Origin: Cycas panzhihuaensis
Taxonomy: Eukaryota > Cycadophyta
Reading direction: 5' to 3'
Assembly: GCA_023213395.1 (NCBI GenBank)
Contig: CM041465.1
Span: 51,715,741-51,779,740 of the forward strand
DNA: 64,000 nt
Part shown: in pieces, positions 22,190 to 32,330 of the stretch
How the letters are laid out: each line of letters starts with the position of its first letter
How positions within the stretch are numbered: the first letter of the stretch is position 1
Made by a program: the position numbers and the translations under genes
The notes under the pieces: generated by a model
Told to the model about the DNA's origin: nothing
The model's input: only the letters and a program-made list of their open reading frames with translations
Databases searched by the model: none

Positions 22190-22543
22190 TTAATCTGAAT
22201 CTTTATTGGGTTTGTCATCATGATCCACCTGTTCTGTCACCTGTCTCACATGCTCATAAAAAATATCATCAAATACATGGAGGGTATCTCCCCTATAAGT
22301 AGAAATCAATACATCCCAAACTAATTTAGAAGTTATTAATTCAGAAACCTTTGCAAAAACATCATTATTCATAGTGCAAAATAATAATCCTAATGCTTCA
22401 TTTTCCTTTCTAATGTTTTCCTTAACACTAACATCATAGTCATCTTAAAAATATTTCCATAAATCATGTGCAATAAAATAGTTTTTCACAACCTTATGCC
22501 ATTTTAAAAAATTTTCCCCATCAAATATAGGTAATTGTGCCAT
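22190..22543 (-). pseudogene. gag: copia-type gag fragment (minus strand)
   Basis: An ATG at 22543 opens MAQLPIFDGENFLKWHKVVK and then NYFIAHDLWKYF, ending in a TAA at about 22444. The same frame resumes with FCTMNNDVFAKVSELITSKL and VWDVLISTYRGD. The F-x-GENFxxW...DLW start and the W-D-x-L segment are the classic pattern of copia gag (UBN2-type). It is short: the C-terminal half and zinc knuckle are missing, and the text changes to unidentified sequence ending at the polypurine tract. A gag this close to the 3' LTR, without pol, means the pol region has been deleted. Confidence 0.7.
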
Positions 22544-22627
22544 GTTATAAAAAACTTTAAAACATATAAAGTATGCTTTTAGCAAATCAAATAAAGTCAA
22601 TAAGTGATTAAACTTGTATGATGTCAA

Positions 22628-24029
22628 ATATACTCTTCAAAAGAAATGTAATGCCTTTTGAAAATAAACGAACTAAATGCAATAAGGAAATAATGAATAT
22701 AGAAGCAACTTTGAAATCATATACCAATATTCTTTTAACGATACAAATCTAAAATAAGACCTTAACCTTTAGATTTTTTTCAAATGAATAAATATAAACT
22801 TTTAATGCAATAAATCCTTAGCCTTGATGATAATATATAATGCTGATAAATTGAAATATATATATTTTACTTTGAAAGATTAAGGAGTATGAAGAAACTT
22901 TTTAAAAGAAGGATTAAAGGATAACCTTAAGTTTGACAGCTTTAAAAATATACTAAATGATATCAGAATGATGTGAAACTTTATGATTATGAAGATAAAT
23001 AAAATATAAATCCAACGGAACTGACCGTTTTGAAAACGAGTTCCTACAAGTCAAGTTTTGATAAATCAAAGCAATAGGCCTCGTTTTAAGGCACAATAGG
23101 AGCAGAGGGCTCAAAATTATATAAAAATGGCAATAAAATGTTTAGAAAATGTTGTAAAATAATAAAATATTAAATATAGGACTGTTTAATGTATTCTCAA
23201 TTGAAAAAAATTGAAAAATTATATATAAAAAAAATGTAAATATGACAAATTTAAAGTAATAAAGTACCTCTACTTTGAGAGATTTGAAAATTAGTAAAAA
23301 TGCATTAAAATGTATAAAACACTATATCAGATCAAAGAGAATTGAGTCAGCTTCCTAACAAAATTGACAAAACTAAATTTGGAAGTCAAACAGAAAAGTT
23401 ATTGCAGAAATAGTAACAGGTACCTTTATGGTAAAATGTTAAGAAAAATGATAAAAACCACTAAAATGCCACTTTTGGCAATTAAAATAGTGGTAAAAAA
23501 GAATTCTAAAAAATAAAATAAAAGATGGGTATTGAAATTTTTTGAATGTAGATCACTTTAGAATAAATCTGGGCAGAAAATAGTTTCTCAGTAATAAAAT
23601 ACAATCAGTTTAAAAAGTGATTTTGTAAAAAATTAAGAAAAGGTTGAAAAAAGGGCTAATTGACTTTAAATCAACTGAAATAGGGTCAAATCAACACTAA
23701 ATTGGTCATATGGCTAGTAAAAATTAATCGAAAGAGAATTTCTAATCTAATGAAACTAGTTTCGTCAAAAACTGATGCCTCAGTGAGGAGTTAGGGCAAA
23801 AATTAGACAATGACCCTATATGAAATGAAAAATTATAAAAAACAAAAGGAAAAAAAGTTATAAAAACTTGTTAGCGCCCTTTTGAAGGCAATTAATGTTC
23901 ATGCGATGACTACATAGAATCGGGGACTAAGCATATAAGCGGCTAAGGTTCTTTTAAACACTGGATTTCAACTTTATATAAAATTTAACTTAATTTTTCA
24001 AACTTAAATAAATAAATAAATAAAAAATG
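22628..24029 (-). mobile_element. Non-coding interior, leader-like
   Basis: About 1.4 kb of A-rich sequence upstream of the gag fragment (in the element's sense), with no domain-bearing frame. Its style resembles the leader at 26200-27245, from which it may be separated by the captured gene DNA. (AAAT)n lies at about 24004-24023. Confidence 0.4.
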
Positions 24030-24428
24030 ATAAAAGGAATAATACGCCGCCGCCGCAGTGATTATGCAGAAGGTGAAATGGCAACTGAGGAGATCTTTCC
24101 AAATTTCAAAGAAAATCAATATCCTTTTAATATACCAAATCGACCGGACAACACTTAAAAACGCGTATATGTATTAAGTTAAAGAAATAAATAAAGAAAG
24201 TAGAAAGATATCTAAAAGATAGCGTGCGACTGGACCTGCATGCGGCTGCCGCATTGACAGGGAGACACCACCCATTGGTAGCAGAAGGGATCCATAACGA
24301 TGCTGCCTACGATGAACTTGTGCGCAGAAAAAAGGGTAGTCCCCACTATGCTCACTGTCTGCTCGCTGCCGTGCTCAGAGAGAGAGAGAAAATGCAGAGA
24401 AAAAAATGTTGCTCGCTAGAGAAATAGA
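24030..24428 (+). promoter_or_regulatory. Upstream region of the TilS fragment (possible promoter and 5' UTR)
   Basis: Composition changes sharply: a GCC-triplet run (cgccgccgccgc, about 24046-24057), then 'aacgcgtatatgtatt' (24160-24176) and GC-richer sequence up to the ATG at 24429. CpG content is well above the surroundings. A 67-codon open frame (24224-24427) ends just before the TilS ATG; it has no known domain and may be 5' UTR. The promoter role is inferred from position only. Confidence 0.4.
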
Positions 24429-24843
24429 ATGGCGAATCGAGAGACTACGCAAGAGGAAATAGGACTGTATCAAAAGTACTATGAAGCTTTGCAAAAAAAA
24501 ATGGAGATGGCTGGCATTAAACCTTATCATAGGATATCAATTGGGTTATTCGGTGGACCGGATAGTATGGCACTGTGTATTCTTGCTTTATGTTGGAAAC
24601 GCACTACACTTGGAGGAAATGCCAAGACTGATGACTATATTAACTGACTCCTGGGCCTGGTACTTGACCATGCTCTTTGAGCTGAGAGTGTTGCAGAGGC
24701 TAATGTGTTCAAAATTGGGTTTCAGCTCTTGGTATTCAATGCCAGGTTTTAAGATGCAAATGGCCACATGGTGTGCCAAAGCAAGGTCATCTACAACAAG
24801 CTGCTCACAATGCTAGGTATCAGTTTCTTGAGGAAACATGCAA
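24429..24843 (+). pseudogene. tilS: tRNA(Ile)-lysidine synthase fragment, plant type
   Basis: The intact enzyme uses ATP and lysine to convert C34 of tRNA-Ile(CAU) to lysidine, so that it reads AUA; in plants it is nuclear-encoded and plastid-directed. The ATG at 24429 opens MANRETTQEEIGLYQKYYEA. Then come AGIKPYHRISIGLFGGPDSM and ALCILALCWK, the N-terminal PP-loop. The usual SGGxDS reads FGGPDS, so its first Ser is lost. LLGLVLDHAL, a TGA, then AESVAEANVF follow; two in-frame TGA stops (one at an expected Arg) break the frame. After a frameshift near 24720 the text resumes with ALGIQCQVLRCKWPHGVPKQ and GHLQQAAHNARYQFLEETC, the family's conserved second block. It ends at a possible splice donor (AA|GTAGAT, 24843/24844). 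No transit peptide is evident before the PP-loop. The gene runs antisense to the element around it. Confidence 0.85.
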
Positions 24844-26000
24844 GTAGATTTGGCACTAGATATTATGGAAGTGTTGAGAGGATCTCAAAGTTCTAGCTAT
24901 AGGTGTTGCAGCATCCCTCGCTCCTCCGAATCTCTCTATTTGGCCACAGGTCTTTCGTTTGGTGCTAGCACTGTATGCTAAGTGGAGGCAAAGTACCCAA
25001 CTTTGTTATTTAAATAATAACTTACAACTTATGTGGGAAAGATATATAGGACCATTCGTGATAATCTTAAGGATATATCTTACTTTCTTGCCCTTTGTTT
25101 CCAGGCACCAAGAATAAGCTTGGTCTAATGCAAATGCAACCTCACAGTAAGCTTCAAGCGATCCGGCGTAGTATTGTCAAGAGCCTAAGCAATCTTCTCC
25201 AAATAATGCATGCAAATTATATGCCACCTATTTTGCAGGAGTTTTTAGAAGTGCTTTTGTGGTAATGTAATGATATATTTGATGAGAATTGAACGGTTAT
25301 CCCAAGAAGATACCCTTGAATCTCTAAAAAAATGTATTTGTAATGATTGCAACAATGTTATGGCTTGGAAACATAAAATTTTCTGTGATGTTATTTTGTG
25401 TTCTATATTTTATTTTATTTTTTAATGGGATTGTTTTTCTTCCTTAGTGATAGAATGTCCTCTTGAAATGTTGTTATCAGATCTGCAACTTGATGTTAAT
25501 GGCTGCCAGAATGTTTATGCATCGTTTGATAAAGAAGCAACAATGAAAGTAGAGTCGTAAGGTTGGGGCAATAATTTGATGAGCTGCAACAAGATCTTAT
25601 ATCAAGGGAGACTTTTCAGAAGCATTTGAAAGAAGAGGTTCTAAAAATTGAGCAAGAGATCAAATTTGTGATTACAAGAACTAGAGCCAATAATGACTGT
25701 GAACTTAGAAAGCTTTTGGAGGAAGTTTATGCAAAGAACATTGAAAAACTTTGCAAAGCATTTAAGTACAAAAGAAGAAGAGATAGTAAGGCGTAGAGAA
25801 GAGTTCAAGATGGTGTCTACATAATGGAAACTTAAGACCCAGGAGCTTGAAGCCTAGTTGGAAAAGCAACGGAGGGCTGATCAAGAACTTAAGGCTCTTT
25901 ATGATGAGATTTTCTCATATGCCTATCCTAAATTTATTACACCATCAACGCCAAATAATGGCTTATGCTTCCTGATAAAGGGTAGTAGGCAGTGCCCAAA
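24844..26000 (+). pseudogene. Gene-like sequence with splice acceptors and coiled-coil coding, identity unknown
   Basis: Two acceptor-like sites preceded by pyrimidine tracts are visible: ccctttgtttccag|gcacc (exon from 25105) and ttcttccttag|tgatag (from 25448). Between stops the plus strand reads LWPQ-like text: PNLSIWPQVFRLVLALYAKW (about 24920-24990), KLQAIRRSIVKSLSNLLQIM (about 25150) and MLLSDLQLDVNGCQNVYASF (about 25470). Then DELQQDLISRETFQKHLKEE and VLKIEQEIKFVITRTRANND are strongly charged and heptad-like (about 25575-25690), continuing with ELRKLLEEVYAKNIEKL. After a frameshift, RADQELKALYDEIFSYAYPK follows (about 25875-25930). I do not recognise the protein. It does not look like the TilS C-terminus, so it may come from a second gene. 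Apparent introns are retained. Confidence 0.45.
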
Positions 26001-26199
26001 AAATGCAGGGATGTGATAGGAAAGTAGTAGATATGGCCAACAAAAGGGGCAATGTAAAAAGCAGAGTACATAAACAATATGCCTTCTTTAGCCTACAAGA
26101 TCAAATACTAATAAATTTTTGAGAATTTTGTTGTATTCTTTTTGTAAAGAATGAAAATAATTGATAGTTTTTGCACTCATTTTTAGTCACAAATGAAAA
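26001..26199. other. Junction between gene-like DNA and element leader
   Basis: AT-rich, no gene seen. The border of the captured DNA lies somewhere here, but no terminal repeat or target duplication was found. Confidence 0.3.
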
Positions 26200-27245
26200 T
26201 GCTTGTGTGCATGAGATGTCAAAAAATATGTAATATCAAACATATGAGAAATGAAATATCAATGTGAGGAGCATGGACACATTTTTCAAATATCTTGAAG
26301 AAGATATATCAAATAAATGAAATGCTCATATATTTGTATTTGAAATATTTTCAAATCTGTTGTAGATATATCAGAAATGTGTATTTAAAACTAAAAAAAA
26401 GTTGAAGAACCTAGAGAACGTAGCTATAGTAGACTTGATATGTTATATATGCTACTCTAGAGGGATGAATATGCTCCAAATAATTGTGAATCTATAAAAA
26501 AACTTAAAAATATATTTAAAAAATATGATAAAAAATATAGATCTATAATGATATGTAGTAGATCTGAAATGAAATATCGCAGATCTGAAGTGAGAACTAG
26601 TAGATCTAAAAAAATATTGTGTAAATATTGTAGATCTGACTAAGTATAGTAGATCTATAGTAAAAAATTACAGATCTAAATAAATATACTAGAAAAATGG
26701 TGAAAAAACTACTGAAACAAGTAGATCTGAAATGAAATATAGTAGATATGAAGTAAAAATTATAGATCTTTGAAGAAAACTTGATAACTTTTGCATGCAG
26801 TTGATCTCCTTTATAGATCTGCGAAAGATATCAGATAAAATAGACAAATAAACTTAAAAACTTTCAAATATGTGATGAAAACTATAGATCTGAAAATAAA
26901 TAACTCAAATATAAGAAAAAACTTAAATATATATAACTTGTTGCTGAAATAATGATGAAATATAAGATAAAATATGTAGAATTGAAGAAATATGGCTCAA
27001 ATTTGAGAAAAAACTTGAGCAAATATGGCTTGCTGCCGAAATCCTGTGTAGATCTGCACAAATATGAAAATAAACCTAAAAAATATTTACTATATCACCA
27101 ATATAACTCAATAATAATAAAAACTTACTAAAAAACTTACAGAAAAATGAATGTAAACGAATATTTGTTGCTGTGAGCAAATCTGCTTCAAATGCAAGTA
27201 AATCTCTTTTCTTCTTCACAAAAACTTCACAGATCAGCAATCGCC
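26200..27245 (-). mobile_element. Leader (5' untranslated part) of the gene-carrying element
   Basis: On the minus strand this directly follows the PBS. It has no coding frame and contains the AGATCT array. Motifs such as 'gatctgaaatgaaatat' recur. Confidence 0.5.
26539..27055. repeat. AGATCT-centred decayed 21-bp tandem array
   Basis: The palindrome AGATCT occurs 12 times, starting at 26539, 26560, 26581, 26602, 26632, 26651, 26672, 26723, 26764, 26815, 26886 and 27050. The first four are exactly 21 bp apart and two later gaps are 19 and 21. The typical unit is 'gtagatctgaaatgaaatat'. Confidence 0.8.
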
Positions 27246-27258
27246 CACTCTGATACCA
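27246..27258 (-). promoter_or_regulatory. Primer binding site of the gene-carrying element
   Basis: The minus strand reads TGGTATCAGAGTG, two bases from the LTR end. It matches the plant Met-tRNA PBS over ten bases. Confidence 0.75.
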
Positions 27259-27260
27259 AA

Positions 27261-27317
27261 TGTAGGAAAAATATGTTTACAGGAGAACAAGACAGAATAT
27301 AAACTAGAATCAGATCG
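27261..27317 (-). repeat. Truncated 5' LTR of the gene-carrying element
   Basis: Only the last 50-57 bp of the LTR (minus sense) are present, matching 21410-21460 with several differences. Beyond this the sequence becomes purine-rich and unrelated. Confidence 0.6.
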
Positions 27318-27448
27318 ATGGAGAGAGAGGGAGAGGAGGTAGAGGAGGAGGAGATGGAGGATGGCATCTGGCTAGTCAAGGTAGAAGAGGAGAGAGAGAT
27401 GAGATGTCAACTAATAGAGGTGGGAGAGGAGGTAAGGATGTGCTCTAA
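27317..27448 (+). other. Purine-rich tract with Arg-Gly-Gly coding potential
   Basis: A GA-rich stretch whose one open frame reads DGERGRGGRGGGDGGWHLAS and then STNRGGRGGKDVL before a TAA. It resembles an RGG-box linker, as in gag or RNA-binding proteins. With purine repeats of this kind the reading may be accidental. No start codon or domain is attached. Confidence 0.3.
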
Positions 27449-28500
27449 GTGATGGGTGGAGCATAAGATGGGGATAAAAGAAGCTCTATTCAAAGCATGG
27501 AGTTGGGTTTGACAGATGCATAAGGGAGAGGAGGTGATGGGAACATAGGAGAAGAGGGGGAGCCTCCTCAAGAGGCTCCCAAAGAGCCTTAAGGAGAGGA
27601 AACCCTATAACCAGGAGAGGAGATGGTAATAGAGCCAGTGAGAGGAGTACAACCAGTAGGTATATTAATTAGTATTTTGAATATGTTTGATTATTTTCTT
27701 TTAGATTATCTACCCTTTGTAGAGAATGCTAATCATAATGATATATGTTTTATGGATAGGTGAGGAGAGCCTAATGCTTTTAGAGGTTTAGAGGATGCTT
27801 GACCTCATCTTCCCGTGTACATCCATATTAGAGGAACCTCTAGTGTGAAATATCATTGACTGTATATTATTGGGACATCAAATTGAGTACTTCAGTTCTA
27901 TATTATAGGCTCAAGATATGATTTAGGACATGTAGATGGGGTTGAGACTTCAAGAGTTAGAGATTGAGTCAACAAAGGATAACTACCATCATCTATAGAA
28001 GATGACATTAGTTCAATTTTGGGGGCAAGTTATTCCATTTGAGAGCACCGTAGTTTAATAAGAGAGATAACTTCCACCATATAGGGAGTTAACACATGGG
28101 TAGACTGCAGATAGAGGGGAGAGAGTGGACCTAGGAGGATAGGGTAGGTCTCACTAGAGCTCATAAATATGAGTGTATTTTGTGCATGGAGAGGAAATAA
28201 GAGGGAGATATGAGGTATTTTATGAGCCTTATATGTTGTATCTCAAGTCACATAGTAATAGATGTAGTATATTTATTTTATATTTGATGTATATATATGC
28301 ATATATTGATCATTTTCATTATGGTTTATGTAACAATTATGATTAGATTATTGACTCTAAAATCATTCTCCCCTTTCATCCCTCTGTTATAAATTGAATA
28401 TAATATACATTCACTCATGTGAGAGTCCATAAAAGCATACAATATTTTTGTCTTTTTATTTATTTTTTATCTTTTATCATTTTTTTTTTTTGATTAATAT
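27449..28500. other. Unassigned stretch
   Basis: No recognised domain on either strand. The left part (to about 28230) is G/A-rich and the right part is AT-rich. It could be the missing flank of the element at 21410 or part of an older repeat. Confidence 0.25.
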
Positions 28501-29086
28501 GTACATAATAGTTTATACTCATTTCAAAGTACAAAGGGATCCTAAAGGAAGAAAATCATAAGGAATAATAAAGGAAAGAAAATGGATAAAATGATAAAAG
28601 GAAGTATATGGAAAAGATTAACAATCTTATTCTTATAAACATAAAACCACTTGAAAAGCAAATAGTAATATGTCTATAAAAATAGAAGATGGAATAATAT
28701 AAGTTCCTATGAAAAGAAAAACTTACATAATTCACATCATACTCAGGATAGATTATACGAATATAAACCAAAATCAATATTTATATAATATATCTTAAGA
28801 AAAACACATTGTTTATAGAATAAAAAAATGATTCTAGCCAATAAACAACTAGTTTCTTGAGTATATAGGATTTTTCATTAGCTCCTTCTAGGGGTAAGTA
28901 GCTTTTAGGGACTTGCCCCCTACTAATATTCTCCTTAGCCCATGATTCCCATGTGGGTCTATCTTTTCTAATATTTTATTTTATCTTTAAGCCTATCATC
29001 TTAACCTTTCATATTATTTGAACTTTTATCCTAAAAACCCATAGTTTATACTCTTTATGGAGTGGTAGTTTATACTTATTCCAAAA
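28501..29086 (-). repeat. Probable 3' LTR region of the minus-strand Tat-like element
   Basis: On the minus strand this follows the polypurine tract and would begin TGGAATAAGTATAAACTACC. A related sequence (tagtttatactcatttcaaa) recurs at about 28508. The other LTR was not found, so length and borders are open. Confidence 0.35.
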
Positions 29087-29101
29087 TAGGATGCCCCCAT
29101 T
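29087..29101 (-). promoter_or_regulatory. Polypurine-like tract of the Tat-like element
   Basis: The minus strand reads AATGGGGGCATCC (about 29089-29101), downstream of all its coding domains. Confidence 0.5.
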
Positions 29102-29335
29102 TGAAGATGAAAGTTAGCTAAAATAATTATCCAAGATAAAAGAGACTAGAGCATTAGCTTCAATATTAAAAATATAGGGAACAAATTAGATAGTAGCTGA
29201 AGAGATCAAATATATCAATGATAAAACTTGATGGTGAAGGGAAAGGAGTCATAAAGAATAGATTTGATATATTCCAACTAACTAGTAGATCATAATTTGA
29301 GAGTCAGGATAAATATCGATAAGGCCATAATAAGA

Positions 29336-29518
29336 TTAGAAAATGTTGGATAATACTCCTATGATAGCAAAATATTTGGCTTCATTATTGATTGCTCTAG
29401 GTAGAAATAAACTGGTGGATAGGAGGGGATTTCTTGATTGGTCATAAATAATCCAAGTATTAGCAGACAATCCTAGGTTGCCTCTACTACCTCCATCAGT
29501 AAAAATACTTAATACCAT
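29336..29518 (-). pseudogene. Second RNase H domain (archaeal-type-like), downstream of integrase
   Basis: A 60-residue frame reads VLSIFTDGGSRGNLGLSANT, WIIYDQSRNPLLS, and then AINNEAKYFAIIGVLSNIF. The DGGSRGNxG and NNEAxY motifs carry the first Asp and the Glu of the RNase H active site; the later catalytic residues are not readable. The element already has an RNase H next to RT (about 31860-32330). An extra RNase H of this kind is known from the plant Tat lineage. Here it lies about 1 kb beyond the integrase C-terminus. Confidence 0.75.
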
Positions 29519-30559
29519 GAGAAAATATGATCAATATTTGGAGATGATATGATCAATAAAGGGAAATATAGGAATCAATCAGTAAGGAGATAGTAGTGAA
29601 TGAGAATAAGTTGGTTTCTATTGTAAAGAGGAAGAGGAAAAAATATAATTAGGATAACAATAATCATTATAATGAAAGGTGTCAAGTAGGATTCAATCAT
29701 ACCTAAGCCCACAATAGACCTGTATAGTTAGACTCAAACATCTTGAATGACTCATCAAAATGAACCGAACCTATCATATATATAGGTAGGGATAAAGCCA
29801 TCATGAGACTTACCCCAGATTATAAAAGGATGATAATAATATACTTTTTGATTTTTTTTTTAAACTTTATTTTTGTTTTCCCTTTTTTCCTTTTTTTTTT
29901 TACTTTTACTTTTTACTTCTTTTTTTTTTTTTTAATATTTATAAGAAAATATTCATTAACCTTCTAATTATAAAGTACCTTTCCTCAATGCAGTAAGGAT
30001 TTATCCTTTTAATGAAACCAAGATGAAATAATAAAAACCAAACTCCTTAAGGATTGAACTACAAAAGAAAGAGGAGATCTAAATCACAGTGTCTCCAAAC
30101 ATAATGAGAAGGTGATAGAATAAGTATTCACCTCAAAAGTATAAATAGAGAAAATCAATGATAATAAGAAGAAAAGAAAAATGGGTGATGAATGACCAAG
30201 AAGGAATCCCCAAAATGAAGGACTAGTATATAGGGTATAAGTTGAGTAACTAATAAAATAACTAAAGATAAGGAATAAATCTCTTATCAAGGGTGACTAT
30301 AAACGATAAAACTGGGAGCCCAAATTCTCTTTTGAGTATAGGACTCAAAAGAGAAAAGATAAATAACTTTGAAAAAGGAGTACTCATAATCAATGCCTAT
30401 GTCATAAGGGGTAGTAGGCTTATATAATTATGAGGAGGTTGCTTTATTAAAGTAGAGGTAGTTGAAGGAAAACAAAAAATAATTAAGAAAGAGAATTGTC
30501 CATAGTTTTAGCTCATTAGACAATACGAGATTTCAGAGCCATAGTTTATCCTCATTGTA
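29519..30559 (-). mobile_element. Spacer between integrase and second RNase H
   Basis: About 1 kb without a recognised domain, including T/A homopolymer runs at 29858-29935. A short hydrophobic minus-strand frame (30084-30290) has no family match I can name. Confidence 0.35.
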
Positions 30560-31640
30560 GAGACTAGATGTATTTAGGCATAGAACTTCCTCAAGTATTG
30601 AGAATTAACAGGGCCCTTAAACTTTAAGCCTTCCATTGTAGAAATTCAATAAGCACCATTGTTTAAATCTTTAATAACTAAGTAGGGTCCAACCCAACTG
30701 GGAGAGAATTTCTATTATTTATCATAGAGATATTCCAACTTTAAAACTTTATCACCAACATAAAATTTCCTAGGCTTTATCTACCTATCATAAGCAGCTT
30801 AAACCCTAGCTTTAGAAGCCATATTATTTTGTAATGCTTGTAAATGAATCTCATCTATTTTTTTAAATTCTAAGAGACATGTTTCTCTTTAGAACTCTTC
30901 ATCAGTAAATTCTTTTAGTGAGACACGTAATGAGGGAATCTCAACTTCTAACAAAAGAATGGCCTCAACACTATAAATTAAAGAAAAATGTGTCATTATT
31001 GTAGCATTTTTTTATCAAAGTTCTATATTCCCATAATGCTAGAAATAATTGAATATGCCAATCTCTATGATAAGTTACCATGGTCTTAGCAAAAAACTTA
31101 GCTAAGGTTTTATTAAATGCCTCAACTTGGCTATTCACTTAGAGGTGATAAGGGGTAAATAGTCTATGAGTGATATGAAACTTATCACATAAATCACTCA
31201 CATGGGGATTGTAGAATGAAGACCCATTATTAGTAATGACGACATTGGGTACTCCAAATTTATAAATGATATATTAGAAAATGAACGTACAAATAATATT
31301 TCCTATAATAGAAACTAATGGAATAGCTTCACTGTTTGGTAAAATATTCAACTATAGTAATACTAAATTTGTGACCATTAGATAGAGCTATAAAGATTTG
31401 ACCAATGAGATCAAAGCCCCATTGGGAGAAGGGCCAAGGAGAGATAATAAATTTCAACTCTTTTGTAGGTTTATGAATCAGTATAGTATGAGACTAACAT
31501 TTTTCATATTTTTGAATTTAGACATGAGCATATTTTAATAAGGTAGGCTAATAATAACACATATATAAGATGTGTTGGACCATAGATTAGCCACCAAAAT
31601 GACCACTAAATGTTCCATTATGGTACTCTATTAAGCCCAC
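30560..31640 (-). pseudogene. pol: Tat-like integrase (broken)
   Basis: Minus-strand readings: KELKFIISPWPFSQWGFDLI (about 31455-31395, first Asp), GVPNVVITNNGSSFYNPHVS (about 31245-31190, where the second Asp reads Asn), VNSQVEAFNKTLAKFFAKTM (about 31130-31085, the Glu) and RDWHIQLFLALWEYRTLIK. Near the end, VGPYLVIKDLNNGAY and VNSQYLRKFYA (about 30700-30570) correspond to the C-terminal module. The zinc domain lies near 31700-31540 but is badly decayed. Loss of the second catalytic Asp and several frameshifts make it inactive. Confidence 0.8.
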
Positions 31641-31699
31641 AAGAGTCTCATCAAGAGAGAGACACCTTAACAGAATCCTATTGAAGAACATTTATAAAG

Positions 31700-32330
31700 T
31701 ATATCATTGAGAAAAAGATATTGCCTAGCAGTAGTTCAAATTTATCTTTTTTTATTTGATGTTGAAGAATAAGGGAAAGATTGACCAGAAAGGTAAGATT
31801 TGGTCTCTCCATACCAGGGGTCATCAGAAGAGATGGTCTAGACATGGAAGATGCATTTATCTAAGAGAGCATCATCAATAGGTTGATTGGTAGGATTGGG
31901 TAGAGGAGCAACAACCGTGATCTCTATAATGACCATGCCTTTCTTAAATTTCCTATTAATAATTTAAAAATTAAGCCCTTATAATAATAGAGACCATTTG
32001 CCTAATTATCCAGTAAGGTTAGTTTTAGTTAGTAGATATCTAACGAGATCTAATTGGATAATAAGAAGGACCTTATTTCTAAGAAGGTCATGACGCAACT
32101 TCTTAGTGGTAAAAATTAAAGAAAGACATTATTTCTTAAGAGGAGGATAATAAAGTTTAATTGCCACTAAGGTTCTACTAATGAAATAGATTACTCGTTC
32201 TTTAGAAAAATCATCTTTTTATGCTAACATACCTGCTAACGACTCTTCTGTAGAAGAGGTATATAGAATAAAAGACTTATTGAACCTTAGTAAAATAAGT
32301 ACCAGTGCTAAGATTAATGCTTACTTTACT
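31700..32330 (-). pseudogene. pol: Tat-like RNase H next to RT (broken)
   Basis: The minus strand reads TSSTEESLAGMLA, stop, KDD, then RVIYFISRTLVAIKLYYPPL and IFTTKKLRHDLL. This parallels the plus-strand copy at 63138-63581 (TTDESLGAMLAHEDD, AIYFINCTLVATELNYRLSK). Here the first Asp position reads Ser. Confidence 0.75.

Larger units (their letters stand above)
21410..27317 (-). mobile_element. Minus-strand LTR element with gag fragment and captured gene sequence
   Basis: Landmarks on the minus strand: a truncated 5' LTR end (27261-27317), PBS (27246-27258), a leader with a 21-bp AGATCT array, host-gene-like DNA (about 24030-26000, opposite strand), more leader, a gag fragment (22190-22543), polypurine tract (21787-21800) and 3' LTR (21410-21786). 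The insertion target on the low side is GTATC (21405-21409) inside a copia pol. No protease, integrase or RT was found. The 5' LTR keeps only about 57 bp, and the matching target copy and the rest of the interrupted copia element were not found beyond it. The right end has therefore been deleted or rearranged. Confidence 0.65.

Noticed and set aside
24224-24427. 67-codon ORF just upstream of TilS as a separate gene or transit peptide
   Set aside because: It ends before the TilS ATG in another frame context and has no family match; treated as upstream region.
26539-27055. CRISPR-like spaced repeat array
   Set aside because: Repeat units are short, AT-rich and decayed, spacers are not unique segments of equal size, there are no cas genes, and the setting is a plant retroelement leader.
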